Assembly: GCA_937951345.1 (NCBI GenBank)
Contig: CALFCF010000051.1
Span: 62,001 to 126,000, forward strand
From: an uncultured Granulosicoccaceae bacterium
Lineage (GTDB): Bacteria > Pseudomonadota > Gammaproteobacteria > Granulosicoccales > Granulosicoccaceae
DNA: 64,000 nt
Direction: 5' to 3'
Below the pieces are notes generated by a model that had not been told where the DNA came from, searched no databases, and saw only the letters and a list, made by a program, of their open reading frames with translations. Position numbers and translations under genes: made by a program. Each line of letters starts with the position of its first letter. Position 1 is the stretch's first letter. This document shows, one piece after another, positions 31,984 to 42,384 of the stretch.

Positions 31984-32730
31984 ATGCCTGATATCGAAAA
32001 CCAACCTGTATACATAATCACCGGGGCAACTGGCGGATTAGGCTCTGCAGTGGCGCGCGAACTCAACAAACGATCGATCAGCACAGTTTTGTGTGGAAGA
32101 AATATCAAAATGCTGGAAGATCTGTACGACGAGCTGGAAGCCACCGGCAACGCCAGACCATCAATCTACCCTGTCAATCACAGCGGCGCGACCATGCCGG
32201 ACTACGAAAAGTTGATGCAGACCATCGAAACCGAATACGGACGTCTGGATGGTCTACTGTATTGCGCAGCAGAACTTGGGCGTTCGACACCACTGGATGT
32301 GTACCCGCCTAACCTTTGGCAACAGGTGATGCGCACCAATTTTGACGCAGCGTATCTGATGAGCGCAGCTGCTCTGCCGCTAATGAAGAAAACCGGTAAC
32401 GCCAGCATCTTGTTTGTCATTGACGATAAAAAGAGCGCGTTTTGGGGAGCGTATGCCTGTTCCAAATCTGCATTGACAACACTGACTCAGGTGCTTGCTG
32501 ATGAAACCGAAGGTTTTAAAGACGCAGAAGGCAATACATTGGTTGCAGTTAACGCGCTGCACCCGGGTCCGATGCGTACACGCTTAAGAGCCACTGCCTA
32601 CTCCGGCGAAATGCCCAATCAATCGCCGTTGCCCGAGACAAAGGTCGACGGCATCTTGCCGGTTTTATTGCGCGAGAAAATAGACCGATCCGGTGACATT
32701 GTTTATTTGCAGAAAGCTGGCACGGATTAA
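31984..32730 (+). CDS. short-chain dehydrogenase, YciK-like
   Basis: IITGATGGLGSAVARELNKRS, YACSKSALTTLTQVLADE; position downstream of ubiG. Confidence 0.85.
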   Translation: MPDIENQPVYIITGATGGLGSAVARELNKRSISTVLCGRNIKMLEDLYDELEATGNARPSIYPVNHSGATMPDYEKLMQTIETEYGRLDGLLYCAAELGRSTPLDVYPPNLWQQVMRTNFDAAYLMSAAALPLMKKTGNASILFVIDDKKSAFWGAYACSKSALTTLTQVLADETEGFKDAEGNTLVAVNALHPGPMRTRLRATAYSGEMPNQSPLPETKVDGILPVLLREKIDRSGDIVYLQKAGTD

Positions 32731-32767
32731 AACCTGTTGCACAAACGACTCCACCCGTTTTCTAAGA

Positions 32768-33187
32768 TTAATACTGCGCTCGGTTGTTACCAATAAGTGC
32801 TTTAACTATCAAGCCCATCCAAAGTACCGAGACAACAAGTGGAACGCAACCCAACAATATCCACGATAAATCCTCAACATCATTTACATCGTCGGCAAAT
32901 AGCAGCAATACATAAGAGCACGAGCCCCACAGCAACATCATCAAAACCACAATAGATTTATTTGAAAAGACACACAAAATCAATCCGACTACACCCACGC
33001 CTCCACCGATTAATACTAAGTAACCTAAATAGTCGAAATTTTCTCTACCAATATTGCCCTCTAACGTTGCTACAGCAAGGATAACTCCCAATGCACCTAT
33101 CGGCACAAGCCAAAAAATAAGAATAATTAAAGTAACTATCTTCAATTTGTTTTCGATAGAACTCTCCGTAGCAATTAAACCAATCAA
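32768..33187 (-). CDS. hypothetical membrane protein
   Basis: 139-aa ORF with four predicted helices. Confidence 0.5.
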   Translation of the reverse strand: MIGLIATESSIENKLKIVTLIILIFWLVPIGALGVILAVATLEGNIGRENFDYLGYLVLIGGGVGVVGLILCVFSNKSIVVLMMLLWGSCSYVLLLFADDVNDVEDLSWILLGCVPLVVSVLWMGLIVKALIGNNRAQY

Positions 33188-33221
33188 CCTTTACGCGTGA
33201 AACCAATCCAGCAATCCATAC

Positions 33222-35414
33222 TTACTGACCTGGCTTAAGCAAACCATGCCGCGCGCCATTTTCATGTATAGCTTTGCACTGCAGCGGATTCAGCAATCGA
33301 TTGTGTTGCGCAGTGACCGTATTCATCAAGTTATTCGTCTCATCAGTATGGCTACCGTCATTCATCAACACATGCACCAGTTCGTGCGCTGCCGCTAAAC
33401 CCACGTCCTGCACATTCTCACTGATCCAGACAGTATCCCTGAGCCAGTCCCGGCCACGTGTGTTGGCATGTCCAAATGCTTCAGCGTCAAATCGATAGGC
33501 CTGCCCCGCCTGCTCGTACAGTGTTCGCGTTGATGTCGCGAGATACAGTGTCGGTTTAAGCGGATTCAACTGTTGACGTAAAGTTCTTGCGCCACCAACG
33601 CTCATGGTTGCAAGGTGAGGCGCTGTTGTGACTCGACGCTCGCGCCATTCGTTCACATGAATATTGCATTGCGCCAGAACGTCCGCCAACGCTGAATGTA
33701 TCGCTTTCATCCGATGCTCATCCCAACGGGAATCAAGCACCACCAGCTCGTAATTCAAAATTGCCGCTGGCGCTTTGGCATCACCGTCTTCACTTGCGCT
33801 CTCGCCGGTCTGCAGTAAGGGATTTGTATAAGATCGTTGAGAGGTTTCAACGATCAATGGTTCAGGTGCTGCTACCGACAGCGGATCACCGATGTAGCCA
33901 CCACCGATGTACTGCGCACGCGCGCCATCATGAAAGCGGCGGCGCAGCTCGGATTTAATATCGTCTATCTGCCAATCGGGATTCTGCTGTTGTAGCCGAA
34001 CCAACAAAGCCAGCATGCGTGACACCGCATAGCTCGACCCTGAAACGCGTGTCAGGTTGCCATCGAAATCCAGCGTATCGATGTATTCTGCCGGCAACAG
34101 GTAGTCAACATGCTCGCGCCCCCAATTACTGCCTTCAGCCGGTCGCGTCGTATCATCCGCCGAACTGACGACAATCATGTTCTCGAGCAGTAATGCCGCC
34201 GGATAGACCGGCTGTTGATCAATATTGCGTCCGTTATTACCGGCAGATACAACAAACAACATCTCAGGGTGGGCCTTCGCAGCCTGTTCAAAAACTTGCC
34301 ACTCGCCTTCCCGGTTACCACCCAAAGCCATGCCAATTAGCTTGATATCCAATGCTGCAATATGTGCGACCAGCTCTTGCATACGGTGCATGTGAGGACG
34401 TGGAAAACGAAAAGGAGCTATGCGAACACCCGGTGCTTCGGAGACAAGGAGCGAGGCCGTGCGCGTACCGTGGCGCTGAATATTAAAAAGTGAACCGCGT
34501 GGGTTCATGTCAAACGGACGATCATCGTCATCCCAATAGTCATACCCTACTGGCTGACCTGACTCGTCACGCAACAAACTCGCGTTTATTTCAGGCAAAA
34601 GATAGTTGACACCCGAATCAATGAGTGCGACCCGTACGGTCGGAACATCCGGAGAATTGCGCGTTGCAGTAACGGTGTTGTTGAGTAGTGCTTCGGATTG
34701 CTGTGGCGAAGTTTCTGGCCAATCCGGATTGAGTAGTAGGACGTCACCTGTTACTTCACCGTCTGTGTTCAACTCGACCAATTGAAGCGCTGATAATTTC
34801 CTCGCACTACCTGATTGACCGTTTGTTACTTCGATAGTACGGTACTCCACACGCTGCGCAACAAAAGCATCACAACTTCGCGTAGTCATCCGAAGCACCG
34901 GGTATTCAACACCGAGGATTAACTCAACAAATCGACGATCAGAGGTGCCATAAAACGACAAATTCACTCGGTCAATGATAGCGCTTCGCCAACTATAGCG
35001 TTGTCCTACGGTTCTACCGCGACGTTCAATATCTTCAACAAGCGGTTGTTGTTCCGAATTGTCGTTGGCGGTGAATTTTGGCCGCCACGGTTGCGGCAAC
35101 TGTAAAGGTTTATCATCCAATCCGTGCTGTTGAAAAAGCAGACAGGCTTTGCGCGTCAGTTCGCGGGCTTGTTCGAATACGCTATGCGACGAAGCAGCAA
35201 TGATTTTTTCGTCAATACGTTGTTCAATACTTTGAAGGTTTGCGGTTACCCGTTCGGCCTGATCGTCATTGGCGTAGCCGATTGACGTTAAATTAGCAAG
35301 TCCGAGCAATATACCGAAGCTTGTAACCACAGATATCGCTTGCGCAGGCACCCGAACAAGCCAGCAAAGCTGCATGCAGTATTTTAGGCTGTCAGATATT
35401 TGCTGTTTACTCAT
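33222..35414 (-). CDS. subtilisin-like (S8) serine protease with C-terminal HExxH zincin-like region
   Basis: S8 Asp (VALIDSGVNY), His (RHGTRTASLL), Asn (SAGNNG), Ser (SGSSYAVSR); C-terminal HELVHVLMNDGSHTDETNNLMN. Confidence 0.8.
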   Translation of the reverse strand: MSKQQISDSLKYCMQLCWLVRVPAQAISVVTSFGILLGLANLTSIGYANDDQAERVTANLQSIEQRIDEKIIAASSHSVFEQARELTRKACLLFQQHGLDDKPLQLPQPWRPKFTANDNSEQQPLVEDIERRGRTVGQRYSWRSAIIDRVNLSFYGTSDRRFVELILGVEYPVLRMTTRSCDAFVAQRVEYRTIEVTNGQSGSARKLSALQLVELNTDGEVTGDVLLLNPDWPETSPQQSEALLNNTVTATRNSPDVPTVRVALIDSGVNYLLPEINASLLRDESGQPVGYDYWDDDDRPFDMNPRGSLFNIQRHGTRTASLLVSEAPGVRIAPFRFPRPHMHRMQELVAHIAALDIKLIGMALGGNREGEWQVFEQAAKAHPEMLFVVSAGNNGRNIDQQPVYPAALLLENMIVVSSADDTTRPAEGSNWGREHVDYLLPAEYIDTLDFDGNLTRVSGSSYAVSRMLALLVRLQQQNPDWQIDDIKSELRRRFHDGARAQYIGGGYIGDPLSVAAPEPLIVETSQRSYTNPLLQTGESASEDGDAKAPAAILNYELVVLDSRWDEHRMKAIHSALADVLAQCNIHVNEWRERRVTTAPHLATMSVGGARTLRQQLNPLKPTLYLATSTRTLYEQAGQAYRFDAEAFGHANTRGRDWLRDTVWISENVQDVGLAAAHELVHVLMNDGSHTDETNNLMNTVTAQHNRLLNPLQCKAIHENGARHGLLKPGQ

Positions 35415-35645
35415 AGATTGGGTGAGATTTCACGTGCAAAGATTAATGCAAGCTTAAGAACTGTATATGTTTTTCGGCCTGGAAAAATAAGAATAACCTT
35501 TCACCACCCAAAAATAGATTGTGTGAAAACGCACTAATTACGATAAAGGATTTTCCGACGAGTTGCCAATCGCCGAATATTGCCTTAGCCTGCGAGCAAT
35601 GCATAACGCTCGAAAACGAATACACTCGACAATAATCTGATCACT

Positions 35646-35906
35646 GTGCCGGAGGATTCGCTACCAACAATCGAAAAAGGATTGTATCGCCATTACAAAG
35701 GTAACCACTACCTTGTTTTAGGACTGGCGAGGCACTCGGAAACCGAAGAGGTTCTGGTGGTATATACCCCGGCGAACCAGCCAAGTGATTTGTGGGTAAG
35801 GCCATTTAGCATGTTTACCGAAACTGTTGAAACGTCGGATGGCCTTGTTAAACGCTTCGAGTTTATTTGCGAGAAACATAACGAGTCAGGAGAAAATATA
35901 GCTTGA
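35646..35906 (+). CDS. DUF1653-like small protein
   Basis: GLYRHYKGNHYLVLGLARHSETEEVLVVYTP...LWVRPFSMFTETV. Confidence 0.8.
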   Translation: MPEDSLPTIEKGLYRHYKGNHYLVLGLARHSETEEVLVVYTPANQPSDLWVRPFSMFTETVETSDGLVKRFEFICEKHNESGENIA

Positions 35907-36144
35907 ATATAAGCAGAAGCGGATGGAACCGCGCAGTCTGCATACCAAATTACTTCCATAAAGCGCTCACAGGTAAAGCGCGTATAACAATATTTGTAAA
36001 CCGGCTCAAGAATTAACCAGCCGGTTAGTCGTAATGCCTTACACAGTAATCAAAAGTGTCGAATCAGAAAAAAACACGTGACTGTAGGCATAACTTCCGG
36101 GTGAGACCAACACATCAGTATGATCGTGTTGACAAGGGCAAATA

Positions 36145-37503
36145 ATGACAGTTATCGAAGGATGTAACGCGCACACATATTTCTATAATCAATCCATAAC
36201 ACGCATTCACAACCGATACAGCATCCCGCGCGATCTGTGCTTTATCTATGTGCAACATGCATTTTCACCACTGGAGACTCACATTGAGTGTCTGGGCGGC
36301 AGATTTGCCGGGCTAATACCAAAGGGAAGCTCAGCACGCAGCAACCCGTCGGTGGTCAAGCGGCTCGAAACACGCTTTCCGGGCAAAATATTTACCGGCG
36401 CTTCCCGTCAAAAACTCAAAAGCAGCGAGTACGCTATACGCCTGCTCAAAGACATCACTAAAGGTCAACGCTTTGCTATTCTTGAATACGGCGGCTACTT
36501 TGCAGCGAGCGCTCAAGCTATTTGCAACGACTCGCAACTTGGGACAAGGCTCGTCGGTTTTGTTGAAGGCACTGAAAACGGTATTAAAGGTTCCGATGAC
36601 GGAAATACAGTTGGTTACCAAGAAGTTGCCCGTCATATAGACAAACCAATCATCTCAAAGTCCAGATCACGTATAAAACAAATAATGGATCGAGATATCG
36701 GTCCTGCCATTGTCGAATCCTGTAATGGCATACTCCAGCGATCAACAGAAAAAGGTATTAACGACTGGCAAGGTAGAATCGGTGTGATCGGACTTGGTTC
36801 GATCGGCAAAGGTGTGCTTCGACACTTGAACAGGTCTGGCATAAAACCGTTGGTATCAGACCGTGATCTGGCGATCATGGCCGAGCTGGCCCACAGTCAA
36901 CACATGGCGGTTCCTATCGAAGTTTTACTAAAGCACTCTGATATTGTATTTCTGAACACCGGCAGTTGCTTTCTGGCGCAGAACCCTGGACTTCTAGCAC
37001 ATATAAAAGATGATGCTTTACTGGTTCTGTGTACTTCGGGAGACGTTGAAGCAGGTATTCCTCAATTACTCGCCAACAAACAGATAAAATTGGCTAACCT
37101 GCAAGTAAACGAAGATATCGCCACTTACAAAACGTGCTTTAACAAATCAATTCGCATCATGCTTGGTAGTGACGCAGTAGGACAGGCACCTAACATGGTA
37201 GTCGAAGACGGATCCGGTTCGCTTGCAAATCTGATGTCCGATATGGAGTTCTATGCGCTGGGTTGTTATCTGGGGAGCAACGCTTGCCAACTACCAACAC
37301 ATTGTGTGTCGGAGTCACCCGCACATATTCAGAATTTGATCATCGACCAGTGGTTAAAAGTCTTTCACCCCCACAGCACAGGACAACTGCTTGATGCAGA
37401 GAATTTTCCTACGCACCCCGAAGCTGCACCACTACCCGCACCTGTACATCCACACAAAAATAATGAAGTGCTTAGAGAAGAAATCAATATTCAGGTTGAA
37501 TAG
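36145..37503 (+). CDS. S-adenosylhomocysteine hydrolase-like NAD-binding protein (divergent)
   Basis: ILEYGGYFAA...FVEGTENGIKG...VESCNGILQRSTEKGINDWQGRIGVIGLGSIGKGVLRHL. Confidence 0.55.
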   Translation: MTVIEGCNAHTYFYNQSITRIHNRYSIPRDLCFIYVQHAFSPLETHIECLGGRFAGLIPKGSSARSNPSVVKRLETRFPGKIFTGASRQKLKSSEYAIRLLKDITKGQRFAILEYGGYFAASAQAICNDSQLGTRLVGFVEGTENGIKGSDDGNTVGYQEVARHIDKPIISKSRSRIKQIMDRDIGPAIVESCNGILQRSTEKGINDWQGRIGVIGLGSIGKGVLRHLNRSGIKPLVSDRDLAIMAELAHSQHMAVPIEVLLKHSDIVFLNTGSCFLAQNPGLLAHIKDDALLVLCTSGDVEAGIPQLLANKQIKLANLQVNEDIATYKTCFNKSIRIMLGSDAVGQAPNMVVEDGSGSLANLMSDMEFYALGCYLGSNACQLPTHCVSESPAHIQNLIIDQWLKVFHPHSTGQLLDAENFPTHPEAAPLPAPVHPHKNNEVLREEINIQVE

Positions 37504-37533
37504 CAGTCCGTTTGATTTTCATGTAAACAGGCT

Positions 37534-38550
37534 TTATCCGTTTCGATAGGTATAACTGTAGCCGTTTAGCGCAGGCGCACCGCCGAGGTGCGCGTACAAA
37601 ACTTTCGCGCCTTTTTCAAAGAAGCCTTTTCGTGCCAGATCGATCATACCCTGCATCGATTTACCTTCGTAAACCGGGTCAGTAATCATTGCCTCAGTTT
37701 TCGCAGCCAGTCGCATAGCCTCATTGGTTTCGTAACTAGGTACACCGTAGGCCGGGTAGGCATAGTCCGGATTAATAACAATTTCGTCATCACGAACCGA
37801 ACGCCCCAATTCCACCAAAGACGCGGTATTGTCAACAATACCGCGCATTTGCTCGCGCAGTTGATCAGGTGTACCGGATCCGTCAATACCGATAACTCTG
37901 TCGGCACGATCGTCAGCAGCAAAACCAACAATCATTCCTGCCTGAGTTGAACCGGTGACGCAGCATACAATGACGTAGTCAAACTTGAACCCAAGCTCCT
38001 GTTCCTGAGCGCGAACCTCTTCAGCGAAACCTACGTAACCGAGTCCGCCGTATTTGTGAACTGATGCGCCAGCCGGTATAGCGTACGGTGTACCACCCGC
38101 ATCTATGACGGATTGCAATGCATCCTCCCAACTTTTCCGTATTCCTATATCGAAACCCTCGTCAACCAGTCGACTATCAGCACCCATAAGCCTCGTCATA
38201 AGGATATTCCCGACCCGATCATAGACAGCGTCTTCATGTGGTACCCAGCTCTCTTGTATCACGACGCACTTCATGCCAATTTTCGCAGCCGTCGCAGCGA
38301 CCATCCGGGTGTGATTGGATTGCACGCCACCGATCGAAACGAGTGTGTCCGCACCAGACGCAATGGCATCCGGCACGATATATTCAAGCTTGCGCAACTT
38401 GTTTCCACCCATGGCCAGGCCTGAGTTGCAATCATCCCGCTTGGCGTAAATTTCAATATCCGCCCCGACCGCTTCAGTCAATCGTGGCAAAAATTCCGTC
38501 GGCGTTGGACCGAAGGTCAGTGGGTAGCGCTCAAATTGGTCGAGGTTCAT
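37534..38550 (-). CDS. acdS: 1-aminocyclopropane-1-carboxylate deaminase
   Basis: [79 protein letters not shown]. Confidence 0.88.
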   Translation of the reverse strand: MNLDQFERYPLTFGPTPTEFLPRLTEAVGADIEIYAKRDDCNSGLAMGGNKLRKLEYIVPDAIASGADTLVSIGGVQSNHTRMVAATAAKIGMKCVVIQESWVPHEDAVYDRVGNILMTRLMGADSRLVDEGFDIGIRKSWEDALQSVIDAGGTPYAIPAGASVHKYGGLGYVGFAEEVRAQEQELGFKFDYVIVCCVTGSTQAGMIVGFAADDRADRVIGIDGSGTPDQLREQMRGIVDNTASLVELGRSVRDDEIVINPDYAYPAYGVPSYETNEAMRLAAKTEAMITDPVYEGKSMQGMIDLARKGFFEKGAKVLYAHLGGAPALNGYSYTYRNG

Positions 38551-38666
38551 TCGCCCATTCTCCGGTATGGCTGCAAAGTCGATACTTTAATCAATAAGCC
38601 GCGAAATGTGTTTTCAATATTACGATTAAAATTGAAATATTTTTTATATCATTCTGTTTATATTTT

Positions 38667-39137
38667 ATGTTCAGTAAATATTCACCTAAATATTTGGAAG
38701 AATCGTTCATAAATCTCGAACTGGATAGCATTGACCGGTAAATCCTCAAGGCACTCCAGATCGATGTTCGCCTGTCGAACTCAGATCCGGCCACGTAGCT
38801 CGGGGTAAGTGCGCCCACCTGCCATTGCAGAACACAACGTTTGATCGAAGAAGGCGTGGCGTCTGACTTCCGCGCGCAGGTAATTCTGTCAGCTGTTGGC
38901 TACAGCGGTATGGTGATCTTAGGAGCGGTGGTGGAACAATCAACACCGGAGAGTTTTGCCGACTTCGACGAAGCGGGTTCAGGGTTTCCGTTCATGCTGG
39001 AATGCCAACGCGTTGCGGGTGATTTTGGCTACTTTTTAAAGGTCAGAGTCAACGATATTCCGACTTCAATAGATTACATCGCCTGCAACTGCTTACACTA
39101 CCGAGCGTTCGTCAAATCAAAAGCGTCTTTGTTTTGA
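38667..39137 (+). pseudogene. Lrp/AsnC-family regulator pseudogene (acdR-like), divergent from acdS
   Basis: One frame reads LELDSIDR*ILKALQIDVRLSNSDPAT*LGVSAPTCHCRTQRLIEEGV...FADFDEAGSGFPFMLECQRVAGDFGYFLKVRVND; stops TAA 38739-38741 and TAG 38796-38798. Confidence 0.8.
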
Positions 39138-39182
39138 AAGCGATTATCACCGACGCACCACTGGATTTTTGAAATACAGCCA

Positions 39183-39503
39183 CTAAACCAATTCACGTTC
39201 AAGTAGCCGTTCGCCCTGCTCGTCTATCAGCTGTCGTCCTTTTGCTAGCGCATGGTTTGCAGAATGCTCACGGTCGGTTGAATTATCTGCACGTATAAAG
39301 CGTACCGATTTTTTTATTCCGTCGACTTCCCGGCTTATCGTGCCGGCAGTTCTGAACTGACCAGCCTCCTCCATGGGCGTTGCTTCAATCAGGAAGCCGT
39401 TATATTCCTCTGATGCAGCCACCGTCATCACAGGCTCACCTTGCTCAGCATTACCGCCGCCAAACATATTCTTGAAAATTGATCCTATTCCCATAACAGT
39501 CAC
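39183..39503 (-). CDS. HlyU-family protein
   Basis: EEYNGFLIEATPMEEAGQFRTAGTISREVDGIKKSVRFIRADNSTDREHSANHALAKGRQLIDEQGERLL. Confidence 0.75.
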   Translation of the reverse strand: MTVMGIGSIFKNMFGGGNAEQGEPVMTVAASEEYNGFLIEATPMEEAGQFRTAGTISREVDGIKKSVRFIRADNSTDREHSANHALAKGRQLIDEQGERLLERELV

Positions 39504-39650
39504 CTGTCTTGTTTTCGGTAATGAATTTTACGTTTGCAAGGTTATCTGCGGTGTTTGCTTAACTGTGTTCAGCCTGCATTGACTCTGCAAAGTGGTAAAT
39601 ATTACTTCAGGATAAGCAATGACCTTCCAAAACAAATACGCTTCCAAGCG

Positions 39651-40268
39651 CTAACTACATGAACGGTGCTGACTTTTATACCGATCAGCACGGGCTGCGA
39701 CACGCTGAGCAACATCGATCAACCACCGCTTGTTCTTATAGTTTTCCCTCTGGTAACCGTACCATCCCTCATGGTAATTCAGATAATGGCGATAGGCATC
39801 TGCTGTGTCCACGCCATTTCGCGATGTTGTTTTAGTAATGTACCAATTAATAAAATCCAGCGCGTCGACAAAACTGTCACGACGCCTCCAGCGGTCACCT
39901 GTGTCTTTACGGTATTGATTCCAGGTTGCATCAAGTGCTTGCGAATAACCGTAAGCTGTACTGACCGGCTTGCCGGGAAGGATTCCGAGATGGACTTTTC
40001 GAGGCGGTGTTGCTGTAGCACGAAACGCGGACTCCTGCGCCATGATGGCCAGAGGAATGTACATGGGCACATTCCATTTCGCTTGTTGCTGTAGCGCCGC
40101 TCGCTGCCAACCAAATTTCTGCGAAAACACAGCGCAGATATTTTCCGTTTGCCGCGGTGGGCCACCCGCGCATCCAGCCAGCATCAAAATAAGCAACATC
40201 AATAGCAAACGCGCCAAACCGGCACTTAACAGGTCGTTCTCGCCACGCGGATCGCGTCGGTTGATCAT
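39651..40268 (-). CDS. transglycosylase SLT-like lipoprotein
   Basis: Lipobox LMLAGC; PLAIMAQESAFRATATP, STAYGYSQALDATWNQYRKDTGDRWRRR; ORF opens at 40406, likely start 40268. Confidence 0.8.
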   Translation of the reverse strand: MINRRDPRGENDLLSAGLARLLLMLLILMLAGCAGGPPRQTENICAVFSQKFGWQRAALQQQAKWNVPMYIPLAIMAQESAFRATATPPRKVHLGILPGKPVSTAYGYSQALDATWNQYRKDTGDRWRRRDSFVDALDFINWYITKTTSRNGVDTADAYRHYLNYHEGWYGYQRENYKNKRWLIDVAQRVAARADRYKSQHRSCS

Positions 40269-40582
40269 CGCAGCACCTTTAGGGTTACAGCTCACACTTA
40301 AGCAGATTCTCAGTCCTGATTTTAGTGGTAGACAGCAAAATCGGTTTTTTATCATCAGCGCGGCCTGAAACCCACGGCCAGACGCGGAAGTGTGAATTGC
40401 ACACATATAAAATCAATAACTTAGAAGCGAAAATCAGTAGGCACAGCTTGTCAGCGAATTTTTTTCTACAGACATAAATTACATAACTATCTGATTTAAT
40501 TAAACTTAGTACGAGTATACAACGCTTGATGCATGATAACGCAAGCCTTAGAGTGGCGCGTTTTAAAGGCACAGGAATTATC

Positions 40583-41116
40583 ATGCAGAACAGTAAAGAT
40601 CCAGCGAATTCAGCGCTTCGCACAACTCACCGTGCGCGGTGGGTATTACTGACTTTGCCCCTGATCTGCGCAAGTCTGTTGCTACCCGGACAAGCCACTG
40701 CAGATCGATATCTGGTGCTGAGTGCTGCAGCTCTGCATTTCGAGAATTTCAGCGAACGACGCGCCTTCACCCCGGGAATCGGTCTGGAGTATTCCCCGAC
40801 GCGAAAGCTGGGATTTCATGTTGGTACCGTCAGTGACAGTTTTGGTTTCCAGGCGAGCTATGCCGGACTTAACTGGGCAACCAAAAAACGCAGTTTCGGT
40901 CCGTTGAATACGCGGTTTATCGTCGGTGCGACAGTGCTGCACAAGCAATTCCACAAAAACACAGATCCCGAGACAAAAATTGTCCCGTTTCCAGTAATTG
41001 AGTTGGGTTTGACAAAAACCAGTGTGTTGAACATCAGTGGTTCACCGCAGCTGGACTCGGTTGGTTTACGAAACAATGCTGTACTGTTTTTTCAATTCAA
41101 GCTCGACTTGAGCTAA
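40583..41116 (+). CDS. hypothetical exported protein
   Basis: Signal peptide WVLLTLPLICASLLLPGQATA; beta-rich remainder; likely start ATG 40583. Confidence 0.5.
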   Translation: MQNSKDPANSALRTTHRARWVLLTLPLICASLLLPGQATADRYLVLSAAALHFENFSERRAFTPGIGLEYSPTRKLGFHVGTVSDSFGFQASYAGLNWATKKRSFGPLNTRFIVGATVLHKQFHKNTDPETKIVPFPVIELGLTKTSVLNISGSPQLDSVGLRNNAVLFFQFKLDLS

Positions 41117-41189
41117 GACAAATCAAACGAAAGCAAATAAAAAACTAAATGAGGATGATTCGGCGTTATAGGATTCCGATTTAAAGGTT

Positions 41190-42101
41190 TTAAAGCGGCA
41201 GTTGTTCGCGCGTTAATGCAAAAACACCTGCACCGCCATTGGCAAACTCTAGCCATAAAAAGGGGGTATCAGGGAAGGCAGTTTCCAATGCTGGCTGACT
41301 GTTCCCCACTTCGCATACCAACAAACCAGCGGGTGATAAAAATCGGTGTGCCTGCGCAATAATATCCCGCGCCAGATCAAGCCCATCGTCACCAGCGGCG
41401 AGTCCCAGCGACGGCTCATGGGTGAATTCCGTGGATACACTTTGCATGTCGCCAGCGTCAACGTATGGCGGATTGGACAAAATAAGATCGTACCGGTGTG
41501 GTTGCTTTTCAGATGTCAGTGCGTTAAACAAATCACCTTGAAAAAGCGCAATCCGATCCTCTAGTGCATGCTTTTTTACGTTAATACTTGCAACTTCTAG
41601 AGCATCTGCAGATAAATCAGTTGCATGTACCAGCGCGTCAGGACAGGCATGAGCCAACGCAACTGCAATACAACCACTCCCCGTACACAAATCCAATGCC
41701 GATCTTACATGGCCAAGATCCACCAGGCCAAAGCCATCCTCTGTTAGAAATTCTGCTATCGGGGAGCGCGGGATCAGCACGCGCGGATCAACTGTGAATT
41801 CCAGGCCGGCGAACCATGTGCGCCCAGTGATGTACGCAGCAGGTATACGCTGCTCTGTTCGCAGTCTGAGAAAATGCTCAACCTGCTGCAGCGTCAGCTC
41901 ATCAAGCTCGCGGTCATAGTCTGGCATCTCAACCGGCGACAGGTTGGCAGCTTCAAGTACCAGCCAGGCAGCTTCATCTTGCGCCGTAGATGTGCCGTGC
42001 GCATACTCCAGTTCAAAAGATGTCAAATACACAGTGGCAGCCTTGATTACACTGGCCACATCAGCGGAGTATTGCCTTGGTATTATTTCTCTAGCATGCA
42101 T
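41190..42101 (-). CDS. prmB: 50S ribosomal protein L3 glutamine methyltransferase PrmB
   Basis: SFELEYAHGTSTAQDEAAWLVLEAANL, ALDLCTGSGCIAVALA, LILSNPPYVDA; ORF opens at 42224. Confidence 0.88.
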   Translation of the reverse strand: MHAREIIPRQYSADVASVIKAATVYLTSFELEYAHGTSTAQDEAAWLVLEAANLSPVEMPDYDRELDELTLQQVEHFLRLRTEQRIPAAYITGRTWFAGLEFTVDPRVLIPRSPIAEFLTEDGFGLVDLGHVRSALDLCTGSGCIAVALAHACPDALVHATDLSADALEVASINVKKHALEDRIALFQGDLFNALTSEKQPHRYDLILSNPPYVDAGDMQSVSTEFTHEPSLGLAAGDDGLDLARDIIAQAHRFLSPAGLLVCEVGNSQPALETAFPDTPFLWLEFANGGAGVFALTREQLPL

Positions 42102-42384
42102 AGGGGTTGTCACGCCGCGCCGGTCCTGCACACGTAGCAAATTCAAAAAGACGCAATCCATGCGAGTTGTGAAACGTATAACTCCAGTAACAATACGTAT
42201 AATTCTGCTTTCCGGGCAGATCATTGCCAGCGATCGAAAATGCAGTGTTATTAAATTTGAGCATCCTCAATTTTTAGTATCGCTGTATCGATCTTACGGA
42301 TAAGGTCTGAACCCTGCGAATCAGTCTGCTGAACCCACCTGAAGTGGCCTTACTTGTCATAACATTGTTATTAACCAAACCTCG

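Noticed and set aside
40285-40623. 112-aa minus ORF upstream of the transglycosylase gene
   Set aside because: Overlaps the start of the exported protein gene on the other strand; no recognisable motif.
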